Source: BOG-224 sp963783505 (GTDB lineage Bacteria > Acidobacteriota > Terriglobia > Bryobacterales > Bryobacteraceae). From it: DNA of 64,000 nt. The notes below the pieces were generated by a model that saw only the letters and a program-made list of their open reading frames with translations, did not search any database and was not told the DNA's origin. Positions 52,110-61,043 of the stretch are shown here, one piece after another. The stretch spans positions 325,545 through 389,544 of the forward strand of contig CAWAOP010000041.1 in assembly GCA_963783505.1 (NCBI GenBank). The letters run 5' to 3'. Position 1 is the first letter of the stretch. Every line of letters begins with the position of its first letter. A program made the position numbers and the translations under genes.

Positions 52110-55100
52110 ATGAAGACCAACCGCCCCCCTCTAGCCATAGGCGCAGCCCTTTGCTGTCTTGTTTTCGCAATCACTCCCGCCTTCGGCCAATACGCGCGTA
52201 ATCGGTATGCGCTGTTTCTCTCCGACCCGCCCGTAATCGACCGGTTCGGATCGCAAGAGCGGCTAGGCGCAACGGAAGCGGTTGCATACCGGCGGCAAAT
52301 CGAGACCCGCCAGCGAACCGTGATCGATGCGCTTACGGCGCGGCAAATCCGAGTCACCGGCTCGGTATCGGTCTTGCTGAACGCGGTCTTCGTGACCGTT
52401 GAGGCGGGCCGCGTGGCGGAGATGGCGGCTTTGCCTGGCGTCGCCGGGGTCGTGCCCATGCGCCGCGGCAAGATGGCGTTGAGCACGGCGGTGAACCTGG
52501 TGAACGCTTCGACGGCATGGGCGCTCTCGGCGATCGGCGGGCAGGCGAATGCCGGCAAAGGCGTCAAGGTCGGCATACTGGATACCGGCATCGATAACAA
52601 TCACGCAGCGTTCCAGGATTCCACGCTGACGTATCCAGCCGGATTCCCGATTTGCACCATCGGCGCGTTCACGCTGAGTGGCACGCCGACGAACTGCCCG
52701 ACTCCTTCGCTCTACACGAACACCAAGGTGATTGTGGCGCGCAGTTACGTTCCGCAGTTGGCCATGGACGCCGTAACGAATACCGGCAATCCCGCGGCCC
52801 AATCGCAGCCGGACGATTTCACGCCGCGTGACCACGTAGGACATGGCACGGCCGTGGCTTCGGTGGTCGCCGGGAAATCGAATTCCGGGGGGACCGTCTC
52901 GTTTTCCGGAATGGCTCCCAAAGCGTATCTGGGCAATTACAAGATTTACGGCTCGCCCGGCGTCAACGATTACTTCGCGGAAGACGTCGTCATCCAGGCT
53001 CTGAACGACGCCGTGAACGACGGAATGCAGGTCATCAATTTCTCGTCGGGAGCGCCTGCCCTTGCCGGCCCTATAGACAGCGGAGCGGCCTGCGGACTGA
53101 GTTCGGGCGTGCCCTGCGACCCGTTGGCCGCGGCGTTTCAGAACGCGGCCAATGCAGGGGTGGTGATAGCCGTGGCGGCGGGCAATAGCGGTGTTTACAA
53201 TTCCATCAGTTCGCCGGCCACGGCGCCCGCGGTGATCGCGGTCGGCGCCACGATTAACTCGCACTCGTTCGGTCCCCAGGTGGTCGTGCCGGGGACTGGC
53301 CAGCGAATCTCCGCGACCGCCAGCGATTCTTACGTAACGACGACCGGTGCTATCACAGCTCCGCTGGTGGACGCCAGTTGGGTGGGCGACGGTTACGCGT
53401 GCACGGCGTACACATCGAATACGTCGTTGAACGGAGCCATCGCGCTGGTGCTGCGGAACCTCACTACGGATGCGAACGCCTGCTCGCTCAACCAAAAAGC
53501 CACCAATGTACAGAACGCCGGCGCGATCGGAATGATCCTCTACAACTCCTCGGACAACCGCGGCTGGAACGCCTCACAGCCTACGCACCAGAACTACGTG
53601 GAAAGCGTTTATACGTTTACGGGTCCGCTGGTAGGGATCTCGAATTCGGACGGCGTCAATCTGAAGACGTACATCGATTCGACGGCGGCGGCCGCATACC
53701 AGGCGGCCACGACGGGAAACTCGCTGCCGGCAGGGAATCCGTGGCCGGCCGTGACCATCGATATTTCGGGGGTCGAGCAGGCCGCGCAGGCTAACGCGAA
53801 CACGCTGGCGTACTATTCGTCCCTGGGTCCGGCGTTTTCTTCGTTCCCCTGCTCGGGATGCTCGATTCTCAAGCCGGACATGGTCGCTCCCGGCGGCGGC
53901 GATCCGACAATTTCCCCCGATTCGCTCGATACCGATAGCGCCGGCGATCAGCTTTTCTTCGGTTTCTCCGGCATGTACATGGCTTCGCAGAAACTGGACG
54001 CCAACGGGGAGATGTACAGTTCGAACGGCTATATCGCCGCCGATGGGACCAGTTTCGCGTCGCCGATGGTGGCGGGCGCGGCTGCGCTGGTGATCCAGGC
54101 GAAGGGTTACAAGGGAGCCCAGGTCAAGTCGGCATTGGTGAACACGGCGAACTTCAGCGCTCCGGCTTACGATGATTTTGGAGACGCGTCGAATGTGCTC
54201 TGGACCGGATCGGGCCTGCTGGATGCCGGAGGCGCCGCGCAGGCGAACGTGGTAGCCTCGCCTCCCACGATTTCGTTTGGGCTTCTCTCTTCGGGCGCGT
54301 TGCCGGCGGCGCAGACAGTGACGCTGACCAACCTCGGGACTAACTCCGCTACGGTCTCGATGAGTCCCGTTGGGCAGATTACGGCCGCGACCGCCTCGGT
54401 TAGCGTCAGTCCGACCAGCCTCACGCTGGCGCCGAACGCCAGCGGCACGTTCAGCGTGTCGCTCGCCGGAAGCACGCCAACCGGGGCCAGCCCTTATACG
54501 GGATACATCAAGGTAACCGGCGCCGGCGGCACGTTGAACATTCCTTATGCGTTTATGGTGGGCGCAAACTCAGTGGGATCTTACGGTACTATAACCCCGC
54601 AGTTTGGCACTTACTTCGAAGTTTATCCGGGGCAGGACGCGGGAGCCGTCCCCGTTCAGTTGCTGGACCAGAACGGCGTTCCGGTGGTCAGTTCGCCGGT
54701 CACGTTCTGCGTGAGCAATTCGAGCGGGACCTGCCTGACGTCGAGCGGCGTGACTCTCAAGAGCGCGACATCGTCCGCGAGCGCATCCAACTCCGGCGCG
54801 AACAATCCCGGCGCGGTGGCTTGCTCGCCGGTTTCGCTCATCTCGGCGACTTGCAACTCCAACAGTTACGGTATCGCGTGGGTGTACATAGCGGCGGGAG
54901 CGAGCACGCCAGGCACGAGCTCCTACGTCGCCGTCAAGTATGCGGGGGTTGTGCAGAGCGTGATGCAGTTCTACATCCGGGCCGTTCCGACGATCTTGAC
55001 CGGCGGCGTTGTGGACGCGGCGCAAGCGAAGACCTCGATTGCGCCGGGTTCGTATATCGCAATTTATGGAACGGGCCTCGCCGATACGGCCGGCCAGGAA

Positions 55101-55709
55101 ACCACGGCCTCGCTGCCGATGAGTCTCAACAACGTGACGGTAAGCTTCGACGTTCCTTCGGCGAACATTAGCGTTCCCGGGCGCCTGATTTACGAAAGCC
55201 CGACTCAAGTGAATGTGCAGGTCCCGTGGGAGTTGGCGGGCCAAACGTCCGCGCAGATCAAGGTGACTTTATACGAGTCCGAATACGGAAGCGTGGTCAC
55301 TGTGCCCGTCATTAACACGGCTCCTGCGTTTTTCGAGTACAGCGTTGGAGGATCGAAAAGCGTAGCCGCTACGGCGGGGAACTATTACACCTTCCTATCG
55401 TCAAGCACGCCGGCGCAAAAGGGGCAGAAGGTATCGCTTTACGCCAACGGGTTGGGCCCGGTTCAGAACCAGCCGGCGTCCGGAGACCCGGCGTCGTCCG
55501 CCTCCACTACGCCATCATCGACCGTCAATACGGTGACGGTGACTATAGGCGGGCAACCGGCGACGGTGACCTACGCAGGGCTTCATCCGGGAACGGCGGG
55601 ATTGTACCGGGTGGACGTGACGGCGCCTTCGGGACTGACCTCGGGAGCGCAGGCGGTATCGCTGAGCGTCCTGGGGCAGACGGCGACTTCGACGCTTTAC
55701 ATCCAGTAA
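52110..55709 (+). CDS. secreted subtilisin-like serine protease with Solibacter-type C-terminal domain
   Basis: The product is 1199 residues from the ATG at 52110, where a signal peptide begins (AIGAALCCLVFAITPAFG). Residues 30-130 form an inhibitor-I9-like propeptide. The S8 catalytic triad is Asp158 (GILDTGID), His245 (GHGTAVASV) and Ser648 (GTSFASPM), with a PA-domain insert (about 415-560) between His and Ser and AAGNSG for the oxyanion site. An Ig-like domain, a beta-rich linker and a C-terminal domain (about 970-1199, SIAPGSYIAIYGTGLAD, YANGLGPVQ) resemble TIGR03437. It would degrade extracellular protein; the C-terminal domain may attach it to the cell or be exported with it. Confidence 0.93.
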   Translation: MKTNRPPLAIGAALCCLVFAITPAFGQYARNRYALFLSDPPVIDRFGSQERLGATEAVAYRRQIETRQRTVIDALTARQIRVTGSVSVLLNAVFVTVEAGRVAEMAALPGVAGVVPMRRGKMALSTAVNLVNASTAWALSAIGGQANAGKGVKVGILDTGIDNNHAAFQDSTLTYPAGFPICTIGAFTLSGTPTNCPTPSLYTNTKVIVARSYVPQLAMDAVTNTGNPAAQSQPDDFTPRDHVGHGTAVASVVAGKSNSGGTVSFSGMAPKAYLGNYKIYGSPGVNDYFAEDVVIQALNDAVNDGMQVINFSSGAPALAGPIDSGAACGLSSGVPCDPLAAAFQNAANAGVVIAVAAGNSGVYNSISSPATAPAVIAVGATINSHSFGPQVVVPGTGQRISATASDSYVTTTGAITAPLVDASWVGDGYACTAYTSNTSLNGAIALVLRNLTTDANACSLNQKATNVQNAGAIGMILYNSSDNRGWNASQPTHQNYVESVYTFTGPLVGISNSDGVNLKTYIDSTAAAAYQAATTGNSLPAGNPWPAVTIDISGVEQAAQANANTLAYYSSLGPAFSSFPCSGCSILKPDMVAPGGGDPTISPDSLDTDSAGDQLFFGFSGMYMASQKLDANGEMYSSNGYIAADGTSFASPMVAGAAALVIQAKGYKGAQVKSALVNTANFSAPAYDDFGDASNVLWTGSGLLDAGGAAQANVVASPPTISFGLLSSGALPAAQTVTLTNLGTNSATVSMSPVGQITAATASVSVSPTSLTLAPNASGTFSVSLAGSTPTGASPYTGYIKVTGAGGTLNIPYAFMVGANSVGSYGTITPQFGTYFEVYPGQDAGAVPVQLLDQNGVPVVSSPVTFCVSNSSGTCLTSSGVTLKSATSSASASNSGANNPGAVACSPVSLISATCNSNSYGIAWVYIAAGASTPGTSSYVAVKYAGVVQSVMQFYIRAVPTILTGGVVDAAQAKTSIAPGSYIAIYGTGLADTAGQETTASLPMSLNNVTVSFDVPSANISVPGRLIYESPTQVNVQVPWELAGQTSAQIKVTLYESEYGSVVTVPVINTAPAFFEYSVGGSKSVAATAGNYYTFLSSSTPAQKGQKVSLYANGLGPVQNQPASGDPASSASTTPSSTVNTVTVTIGGQPATVTYAGLHPGTAGLYRVDVTAPSGLTSGAQAVSLSVLGQTATSTLYIQ

Positions 55710-55814
55710 GCGTCTTCGCAAACCTCTGGCCTTGACCGCCAGCGCATCGGGATACGTCTCTTTCCGTGCCGCGACCAAAGGAAGCGGTCGGCTGGAGCCC
55801 GAAGATACTTCGGA

Positions 55815-55874
55815 CCCCTCCGCGCCGGGGCCAAACCCGGCTTCAGGCCCGCTGGGTTGCGCGGAGGGGTTTGT
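55815..55874 (+). terminator. hairpin after the protease gene
   Basis: CCCCTCCGCGC (55815-55825) pairs perfectly over 11 bases with GCGCGGAGGGG (55859-55869). A GGGCC-rich loop separates the arms and TTTGT follows. Position and T-run suggest termination of the protease transcript. Confidence 0.6.
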
Positions 55875-55955
55875 AGAACGATCCCCGTCCGGCCAACCGC
55901 TCCTTGCAGTCGCGGCACGGAAACGGAGGGGAGAAGGCGTTGCGGACGCCCTCGT

Positions 55956-56013
55956 CGGCCTCCGGCCGAAGGCCGGTCAGGGGACCGGCCGCGGACCAGG
56001 GGGTCCGCCCCAC
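55956..56013. repeat. REP-like double hairpin, inverted copy
   Basis: The reverse complement is nearly identical to 16529-16586. The first stem reads GCGGACC/GGTCCGC instead of GCGGACG/CGTCCGC, so a G-C pair has become C-G. It lies 13 bases beyond the stop of the RraA-like gene and may end that transcript. Confidence 0.75.
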
Positions 56014-56025
56014 TCGGAGCAGCGA

Positions 56026-56982
56026 CTACTGCTGGTCGCCGCGGCTCTTCCTGATCTCTTCGAGCCGCTTTTTCAGGTACTCGTTGTACTCGTCCCGCAA
56101 TGTCTGCTCGCGCGGCGAGCTGTAAATATCGGTCGACTTGTACTTGCCTTCGTCGAACTTCTTCTTGGTCCACTCGTCATGGACGTGAGTGGTATCCGCG
56201 GCGTCGAGGACCTGTTTAGCCGCTTGAGGCGGAATGAACGAAACCCCTTCCTTATCGCCCATCACCAAGTCGCCTGGCATCACGGTGACGTTGCCGATTC
56301 GGACGGGGACGTTGTAGGCCGCAAGCATGGCCGTCTGGGTGGTGAGAGCGGTGGGATTCGCGGACCGGAAGTAGGCCGGCATCGGAATGCTCTGAATGCC
56401 TTCCAGATCGCGTATGGCTCCGTCCACCACGAGGCCGCCGGCCTTGGTAGCCTTCATGACGTAGTAGAACAAATTATCGCCGACAATCGTTCCGCCATCC
56501 TTCTTCCCGTACAGATCGACCACCAGGACATCGCCGGGTTGGAGTTGGTCGAGCACGTATTGATTGTTGACGGTGATGTTCTTGTCTTTCGCGTGGGCCT
56601 GCACCACCGAGTCGAGGTCCGGGCGCGCGGGCAGGAAAGCCACAGTCACTGCGCGGCCGGCCATTTTCATATCCGGATGCAGAATGTGGAAGTCGCCTTC
56701 ATACTGGCCGTAACCGCCGCCACCAAAACCGCCGCCGCGGCCGGCGTTCGGAACAAAACTGATGCCGGTGACTTCTTCCTGGGACATGTCCTTCGCGCGC
56801 TCGAGCCAAGAGTCGGGAACTTTCGGCCTCCCATCGGGGAACCGGTCGCCAGTCCAGAGTTTGGTGTAATCCACCATCTGGTCCTTGGTCCAGGTGAACA
56901 CTTGCGCCTTGGCGGGCGCGGGCGCGAACAGCGAGGCGCAGAACACGACGGCCATCGCCGCCAAACCATATTTGCAAATCAT
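56026..56982 (-). CDS. secreted RraA-like protein
   Basis: The product is 318 residues from the ATG at 56982, where a signal peptide begins (LAAMAVVFCASLFA, cleaved near AKAQ). The central domain (about 105-255) resembles RraA/HMG-aldolase proteins: AGRAVTVAF, LQPGDVLVVDLYG, IVGDNLFYYVMKATKAGGLVVDGAIRD-type segments and IGNVTVMPGDLVMGDKEGV. RraA relatives are RNase E regulators or class II aldolases and usually cytoplasmic, so export is unusual. A Gly-rich insert lies before the domain (about 85-100). The C-terminal 60 residues are highly charged and helical. Confidence 0.82.
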   Translation of the reverse strand: MICKYGLAAMAVVFCASLFAPAPAKAQVFTWTKDQMVDYTKLWTGDRFPDGRPKVPDSWLERAKDMSQEEVTGISFVPNAGRGGGFGGGGYGQYEGDFHILHPDMKMAGRAVTVAFLPARPDLDSVVQAHAKDKNITVNNQYVLDQLQPGDVLVVDLYGKKDGGTIVGDNLFYYVMKATKAGGLVVDGAIRDLEGIQSIPMPAYFRSANPTALTTQTAMLAAYNVPVRIGNVTVMPGDLVMGDKEGVSFIPPQAAKQVLDAADTTHVHDEWTKKKFDEGKYKSTDIYSSPREQTLRDEYNEYLKKRLEEIRKSRGDQQ

Positions 56983-57211
56983 GATCTTCGAGACTCCTCT
57001 CGGTAAATCGACTTTCAAGGCGGTCCTTCGAGTTCCGCCCCGTCCAACCGGGCACCGGGCCTTTTTCGCCCAGACGCCGCCATCACACCGCTTCGTCTAG
57101 AGTAATACCGATACCGGGTCGTGTGGGGAGGGCCGGGTTGTGCGGCTAAGAAACGTAGGAACCTCCCGTATCGGAGTATATCGCCGGAATCGGGAAGCAG
57201 TTAGTTGTCGA

Positions 57212-57439
57212 GTTGGTTTTCAAGCCCGTCAGGGCGTAACAAATTAGCCCAGCGCGCGAGCGCTGGGGAGGAAGGGTTTACCGGGAGAGTCCCGAAACGG
57301 GGCGTAAGAGCCTTCTTTCGCCCCGTTCCGGGGCTGGATCGATTTGGCTCTCTACCCACGGCTCGCGCCGTGGGCTACTCTCTATCGCTCCTCCGGAGCT
57401 TGGATTCCAACCGGTCTCGGAATTCAACTTATGTCGCGC
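57212..57439. repeat. structured dispersed repeat, copy 2
   Basis: This is the second copy of the element at 51669-51897, in the same orientation. Its first stem is CCAGCGC-GCGA-GCGCTGG (57249-57266), perfect where copy 1 has a G-T pair and one mismatch. CCCACGGC/GCCGTGGG (near 57355) is also perfect. The flanking bases 56983-57211 show nothing coding. Confidence 0.75.
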
Positions 57440-57465
57440 GGCCCGTGAGCCTGCCTCCGCTCCGC

Positions 57466-58296
57466 TCAGGCTGCATGGAACAAAAGGCAGGAGCAGGTGA
57501 CGCCGGCTTCGGCTTTCTGCAATTCGGAAATATCGATCCGGTGGACGCGGTAGCCACCCCGTTCGAGAATCTCCGCCGTGGCTGGAAACGACGACGGGAA
57601 GATCAAAGCGCCGCCGATGGAGAGGACGTTGGCCGCCGATGGCTCGGTATCGGCGACATCGATAAAGCGGAGTCCGGGAATGGCGGCGCTATCGAACCAC
57701 TGGCGGTTGGCGAGCGCGACGCCATCGCCCAAATAGCAGCAGGCCGATTTGAGGTGCAGACAGCCCGTGACGGGCACCGCCTCTACCGAGTAGCCGAACG
57801 GAGCCACGATGCTCGACAGTTGCTCGATGCCCTGCCGGTTGGTGCGGCGCGAGCGGCCAACAAACAGCCTCCGTTCGGCGCGCATCACGTCGCCGCCTTC
57901 GAGCGTCGCCGGAGCCTCGATGCGCCGAAGCGGACGGTACCGCGCCAGCATGCGGGCCAGGCTTTCCGTTTCCGCGCGGCGTGAGAGGGCGCCCGGCCGG
58001 GTGATGATGGCGACCTCAGCGAGAACAATAGCCGGGTCTTCGACGAAGACGGAATCGGGCAGCTCGGGCTCGGGGGGAAGCGAAACGATTTTCGCGCCCA
58101 GTTCGGACAGCGCGCGCTCGTAGGCATGGTGCTGTTCGAGCGCACGATGGAAATCGATCGGCGCACGGTCCATGTATTCCAATTCGCAGCGTTCGATAGA
58201 TGGAGTGACGGGACGCGTGATGGCCAGAAGAGAGGGGCTAGGGATTGGGGGCTGGGGTCTGGGGAGTGGCGCGCTGGGATTATTCGAGAGAGGCAT
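57466..58296 (-). CDS. dimethylarginine dimethylaminohydrolase-like protein
   Basis: The product is 276 residues from the ATG at 58296, which overlaps the corrected end of the deacetylase gene by 17 bases. It belongs to the amidinotransferase/DDAH fold: RCELEYMDRAPIDFHRALEQH-type N terminus, LPDSVFVEDPAIVL, APATLEGGDVMR, GRSRRTNRQGI and GCLHLKSACCYLG with the active-site His. The C-terminal AGVTCSCLLF contains the catalytic Cys. It probably hydrolyses methylated arginine or a similar guanidino compound to citrulline. As the sequence stands it is in one frame with the upstream gene because of a frameshift there. Confidence 0.88.
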   Translation of the reverse strand: MPLSNNPSAPLPRPQPPIPSPSLLAITRPVTPSIERCELEYMDRAPIDFHRALEQHHAYERALSELGAKIVSLPPEPELPDSVFVEDPAIVLAEVAIITRPGALSRRAETESLARMLARYRPLRRIEAPATLEGGDVMRAERRLFVGRSRRTNRQGIEQLSSIVAPFGYSVEAVPVTGCLHLKSACCYLGDGVALANRQWFDSAAIPGLRFIDVADTEPSAANVLSIGGALIFPSSFPATAEILERGGYRVHRIDISELQKAEAGVTCSCLLFHAA

Positions 58297-59142
58297 ATGT
58301 GACCAACTCGATGCGATGATGATCGATCGCTTCACGAACTTCGGCTGAAGTGAGGGCTTCGAGTTCCCGCTCGCGGCTTCCTTGAGGCGCGTGCGGGCAT
58401 TGCGCAACGAGGCGCCGCAACGCCCGGGGTGACACATCAGTTCCGTCGAGCCTTCGGGAATGCGCTTCAACAAATCCGCAAGCTCCCGCGGGCCGACGAG
58501 ACCGGTGATCTGGAATCCCGCGAAGTGATCCGTCACGCGGCAGCCGCGCCGCGCGAGGGCGCGGCGGAATGGACCGCGCATCAATCCCAACGCCCGGCTC
58601 GCGAGCGTTCGCTTGAGCGGAACGCCCGGCGGGGTCCACGAGAAATCGAAAGGCGCGCGGACCCACCGAACTCCGAATTCCAAAGCGAGGCGCGCCACCG
58701 CGCGGAACACCGGAGGCGCCAGGTGCGTGTGCTTGTGGGTATCGAAATGGGTCAGGCGCAGACCGGAGTCCAGGATGCGCCGGACCTGCGCCCGCAATTC
58801 ATCCTCGATGGCGAGTTCGCGGCGAGCGATGGCGGACAGGAGCTGTCCTACCGATGCCGGGAACGGCTTTCCGGTTAGAATCGACCGGCCTCCGACCAAA
58901 ACCAGGTGCGCGCCCAGATCGAGCGTAGGCGTCTCGCGTGCGAGCCGGACCGCATCATCGAACGCATCGCCATTGGCCATGAGCGTCGTCGAGGTCAGAA
59001 TGCCCCGGCGATGGGCTTCCACGATGCCTTCGTTCACGTCGGGAGTGAAGCCGAAGTCGTCGGCGTTCACGACGAGACGTTTGGGAGCTTGGGAGGACCT
59101 GGAGGTCCGCTCCGCCTCTGCGAACTGCCGATGAGAGTTCAA
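58280..59142 (-). pseudogene. ChbG/HpnK-like (YdjC) deacetylase with a one-base frameshift
   Basis: Members are zinc-dependent carbohydrate deacetylases (chitooligosaccharide ChbG, hopanoid HpnK). The N-terminal 250 residues are intact: LVVNADDFGFTPDVNEGI with the Asp ligands, GILTSTTLMANG, THFDTHKHTHL with the His ligands, and ELMCHPG. After RLKE the frame is lost near 58378-58384. One added base gives RLKESRERELEALTSAEVREAI and a stop at 58280, making 287 residues. The ATG overlaps the mlaD stop (ATGA). The uncorrected frame runs on into the DDAH-like gene and would create a false 558-residue fusion. Confidence 0.8.
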
Positions 59143-60212
59143 AACAGGGTCAGCCGGATGGTCAGGAACTTCTTGGGGTTCGCGCGGAAATCTTTCATGA
59201 GCGACTGCGCTTCGTGCGTCGTGGCAGTGAGCGAATCGTACAGTTCCCGGTTGGTCATGAGCTGACCGATGGAACCTTGGCCGGCGTTGATCTTATCGAG
59301 CGTGGAACCCAGTTTGGCGCTCAGTTCGTCGATCCGCTTGTAGAGATCCTCGTCGGTCAGGAACTTGCCGGCCGTGCCCTTGCCGGCTTTGAGATCCGCC
59401 AGCAGGCCGTTCACTTCGGTGAGCGTCTGACGGGCTTCGTCGTATAACGCAGGGTCGTTCAGCAGCTTTCCGGCCGTGCCTTTGCCGGCCTGAAGATCGG
59501 CCACGACGGCGTTCACGCGATTGATGGCCGCGCGCGTGTCCTGATAGAGGGAATCGTCATAGAGCAGCTTGCTGATGGTCCCGCCGCCCGTACGCGCATC
59601 CACCACCAGTTTCTGCGTCTCGGCCGCAATGGCGTTCAGACGGTCGTAGAGATCCTCGTCCTTGACGAACTTCCCAAGATTGCCTTTTCCCGCTTCCACT
59701 CCGGCGACCAAACCCCCGAGGCGGTCAATGATGTGCTGAAACGACTCGAGCATATTGCTGCTCTCGGCAAGCAACTCGGGAATATCGAGAGCTTTCAAGG
59801 CAGCGACCTCATCGCCATCCTGGACGTGCTTTTCCGCCTTCCCCTTGGTGATATTGAGGACCTTATCCGCCAGCAAATTCGCCGCGACGATGCCCACCAC
59901 GGAGTCCTGCGGGATCTGGGAAAGATACTCCCGGCGAATCTGCATATCGAGTTCGACCGGCTGTTTTTGGCCATGCTGCGCGGCCAGTTTGAGCTCGTCG
60001 AGGTAGCCGATCGTGATGCCGTTGAGGCGCACCGGCGTCCCGGTTTCGATGCCCGAGGCGTCGGGCACGTAGGTGCGCAAACCAGCGTACTTCTGAAATA
60101 CGCCCTTGGACCAGGTCAAATAGACGATCAGCGCGGTCACAATGGCGAATGCGGCCACTCCGACGACTCCGACCTTCAACTGCGACCATCGAACTTTGGC
60201 CCGTTCCGGCAT
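59139..60212 (-). CDS. mlaD: MlaD-like MCE-domain lipid-binding protein
   Basis: MlaD-type proteins form hexameric rings in the periplasm that pass phospholipids between the ABC transporter and other carriers. The 357-residue protein has an N-terminal anchor (VGVVGVAAFAIVTALIVYL, about 14-33) and one MCE domain (about 39-120, with VPDASGIETGTPVRLNGI). A long helical tail contains repeated AGKGTAGKLLNDPALY-type units, about 40 residues apart, as in helical-barrel MCE proteins. It lies 3 bases after mlaF and overlaps the deacetylase start. Confidence 0.92.
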   Translation of the reverse strand: MPERAKVRWSQLKVGVVGVAAFAIVTALIVYLTWSKGVFQKYAGLRTYVPDASGIETGTPVRLNGITIGYLDELKLAAQHGQKQPVELDMQIRREYLSQIPQDSVVGIVAANLLADKVLNITKGKAEKHVQDGDEVAALKALDIPELLAESSNMLESFQHIIDRLGGLVAGVEAGKGNLGKFVKDEDLYDRLNAIAAETQKLVVDARTGGGTISKLLYDDSLYQDTRAAINRVNAVVADLQAGKGTAGKLLNDPALYDEARQTLTEVNGLLADLKAGKGTAGKFLTDEDLYKRIDELSAKLGSTLDKINAGQGSIGQLMTNRELYDSLTATTHEAQSLMKDFRANPKKFLTIRLTLF

Positions 60213-60215
60213 GAT

Positions 60216-61043
60216 CTATGTCCGCTGCTTGACGAAGTGCAAAATATAGGGATCGCGGGACTGCTCCAGGCTTTCCTGGCTGCCTTCAAACACCAGTTGG
60301 CCTTCGCAAAGAACCATGAAGACCGTGCCCGTATGGCCGCGGTCCCCACCGTTCAGGTGTTCCAAGAGCCCTTGTTCCGGATTGTACCGGAAATTGGCCA
60401 TCAGGGCGCCATCCTGATAGCGGTGGGTGACCAGCAAGGTGGTGCTGCGCGCCACGTCGCGTTCCTTGATGATGAGCGCCATGATGGTGTGCGCGGTTAT
60501 GGGATCGAGTCCCGCCGTGGGCGAGTCGTAGAGGATGAGCGGAGGAGCGGTGACTACCGCGCGGGCGATGGCGGCGCGGCGGCGCATGCCTCCGGAGAGC
60601 TCCGAGGGCCATTTTTCCAGCGTGCCGCCGAGCTCCACGAACTCCAGAGCCTGAGTGACGCGCGGCAGAACCTCTTCGGGCGGGCAATGGATGGACTTCT
60701 GATTCACCAGAGGGTAGGCGACGTTTTCTTCGACGGTGAGGGAATCGAAGAGCGCGCTTTCCTGAAACAACATGCCGATCTTGCTTCGAATCTCGAACAG
60801 TTCCTCTTCGCGCATGGACGAAAGGTCGCGCCCGAAAACGCGGATCTTCCCGCTAGCCGGCTGAGCCAGGCCCAGCGCGGCCTTCAGTAGCACGGTCTTT
60901 CCGGATCCAGCGGCGCCGAGGATGATTCTGGACTCGCCCTCATAAGCCTTGAAGGAGACCGACCGGAGGGCAGGCACATCGTCGAACGATACGGTGACGT
61001 TTTCGAATTCGAGGACGAGTGTGGGAGACGGTTCGGGCGTCAC
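60216..61043 (-). CDS. mlaF: MlaF-like ABC transporter ATPase
   Basis: The 275-residue ATPase has Walker A GAAGSGKT (about residues 39-46), a Q-loop in GMLFQESALFD, signature LSGGMRRRAAIA and the switch His in LLVTHRYQDG. Walker B reads LILYDSPTAGLDP: the usual catalytic Glu after the Asp is Ser, coded TCG, so it is not a single-base error. A second possibility is that this is a feature of the subfamily. It overlaps mlaE by 4 bases and precedes mlaD. Function: energising phospholipid transport across the envelope. Confidence 0.92.
   Translation of the reverse strand: MTPEPSPTLVLEFENVTVSFDDVPALRSVSFKAYEGESRIILGAAGSGKTVLLKAALGLAQPASGKIRVFGRDLSSMREEELFEIRSKIGMLFQESALFDSLTVEENVAYPLVNQKSIHCPPEEVLPRVTQALEFVELGGTLEKWPSELSGGMRRRAAIARAVVTAPPLILYDSPTAGLDPITAHTIMALIIKERDVARSTTLLVTHRYQDGALMANFRYNPEQGLLEHLNGGDRGHTGTVFMVLCEGQLVFEGSQESLEQSRDPYILHFVKQRT

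Noticed and set aside
57466..59142. A genuine two-domain deacetylase-DDAH fusion enzyme
   Set aside because: The missing C terminus of the deacetylase is found one frame away, followed by a proper stop, so the fusion is a frameshift artefact.
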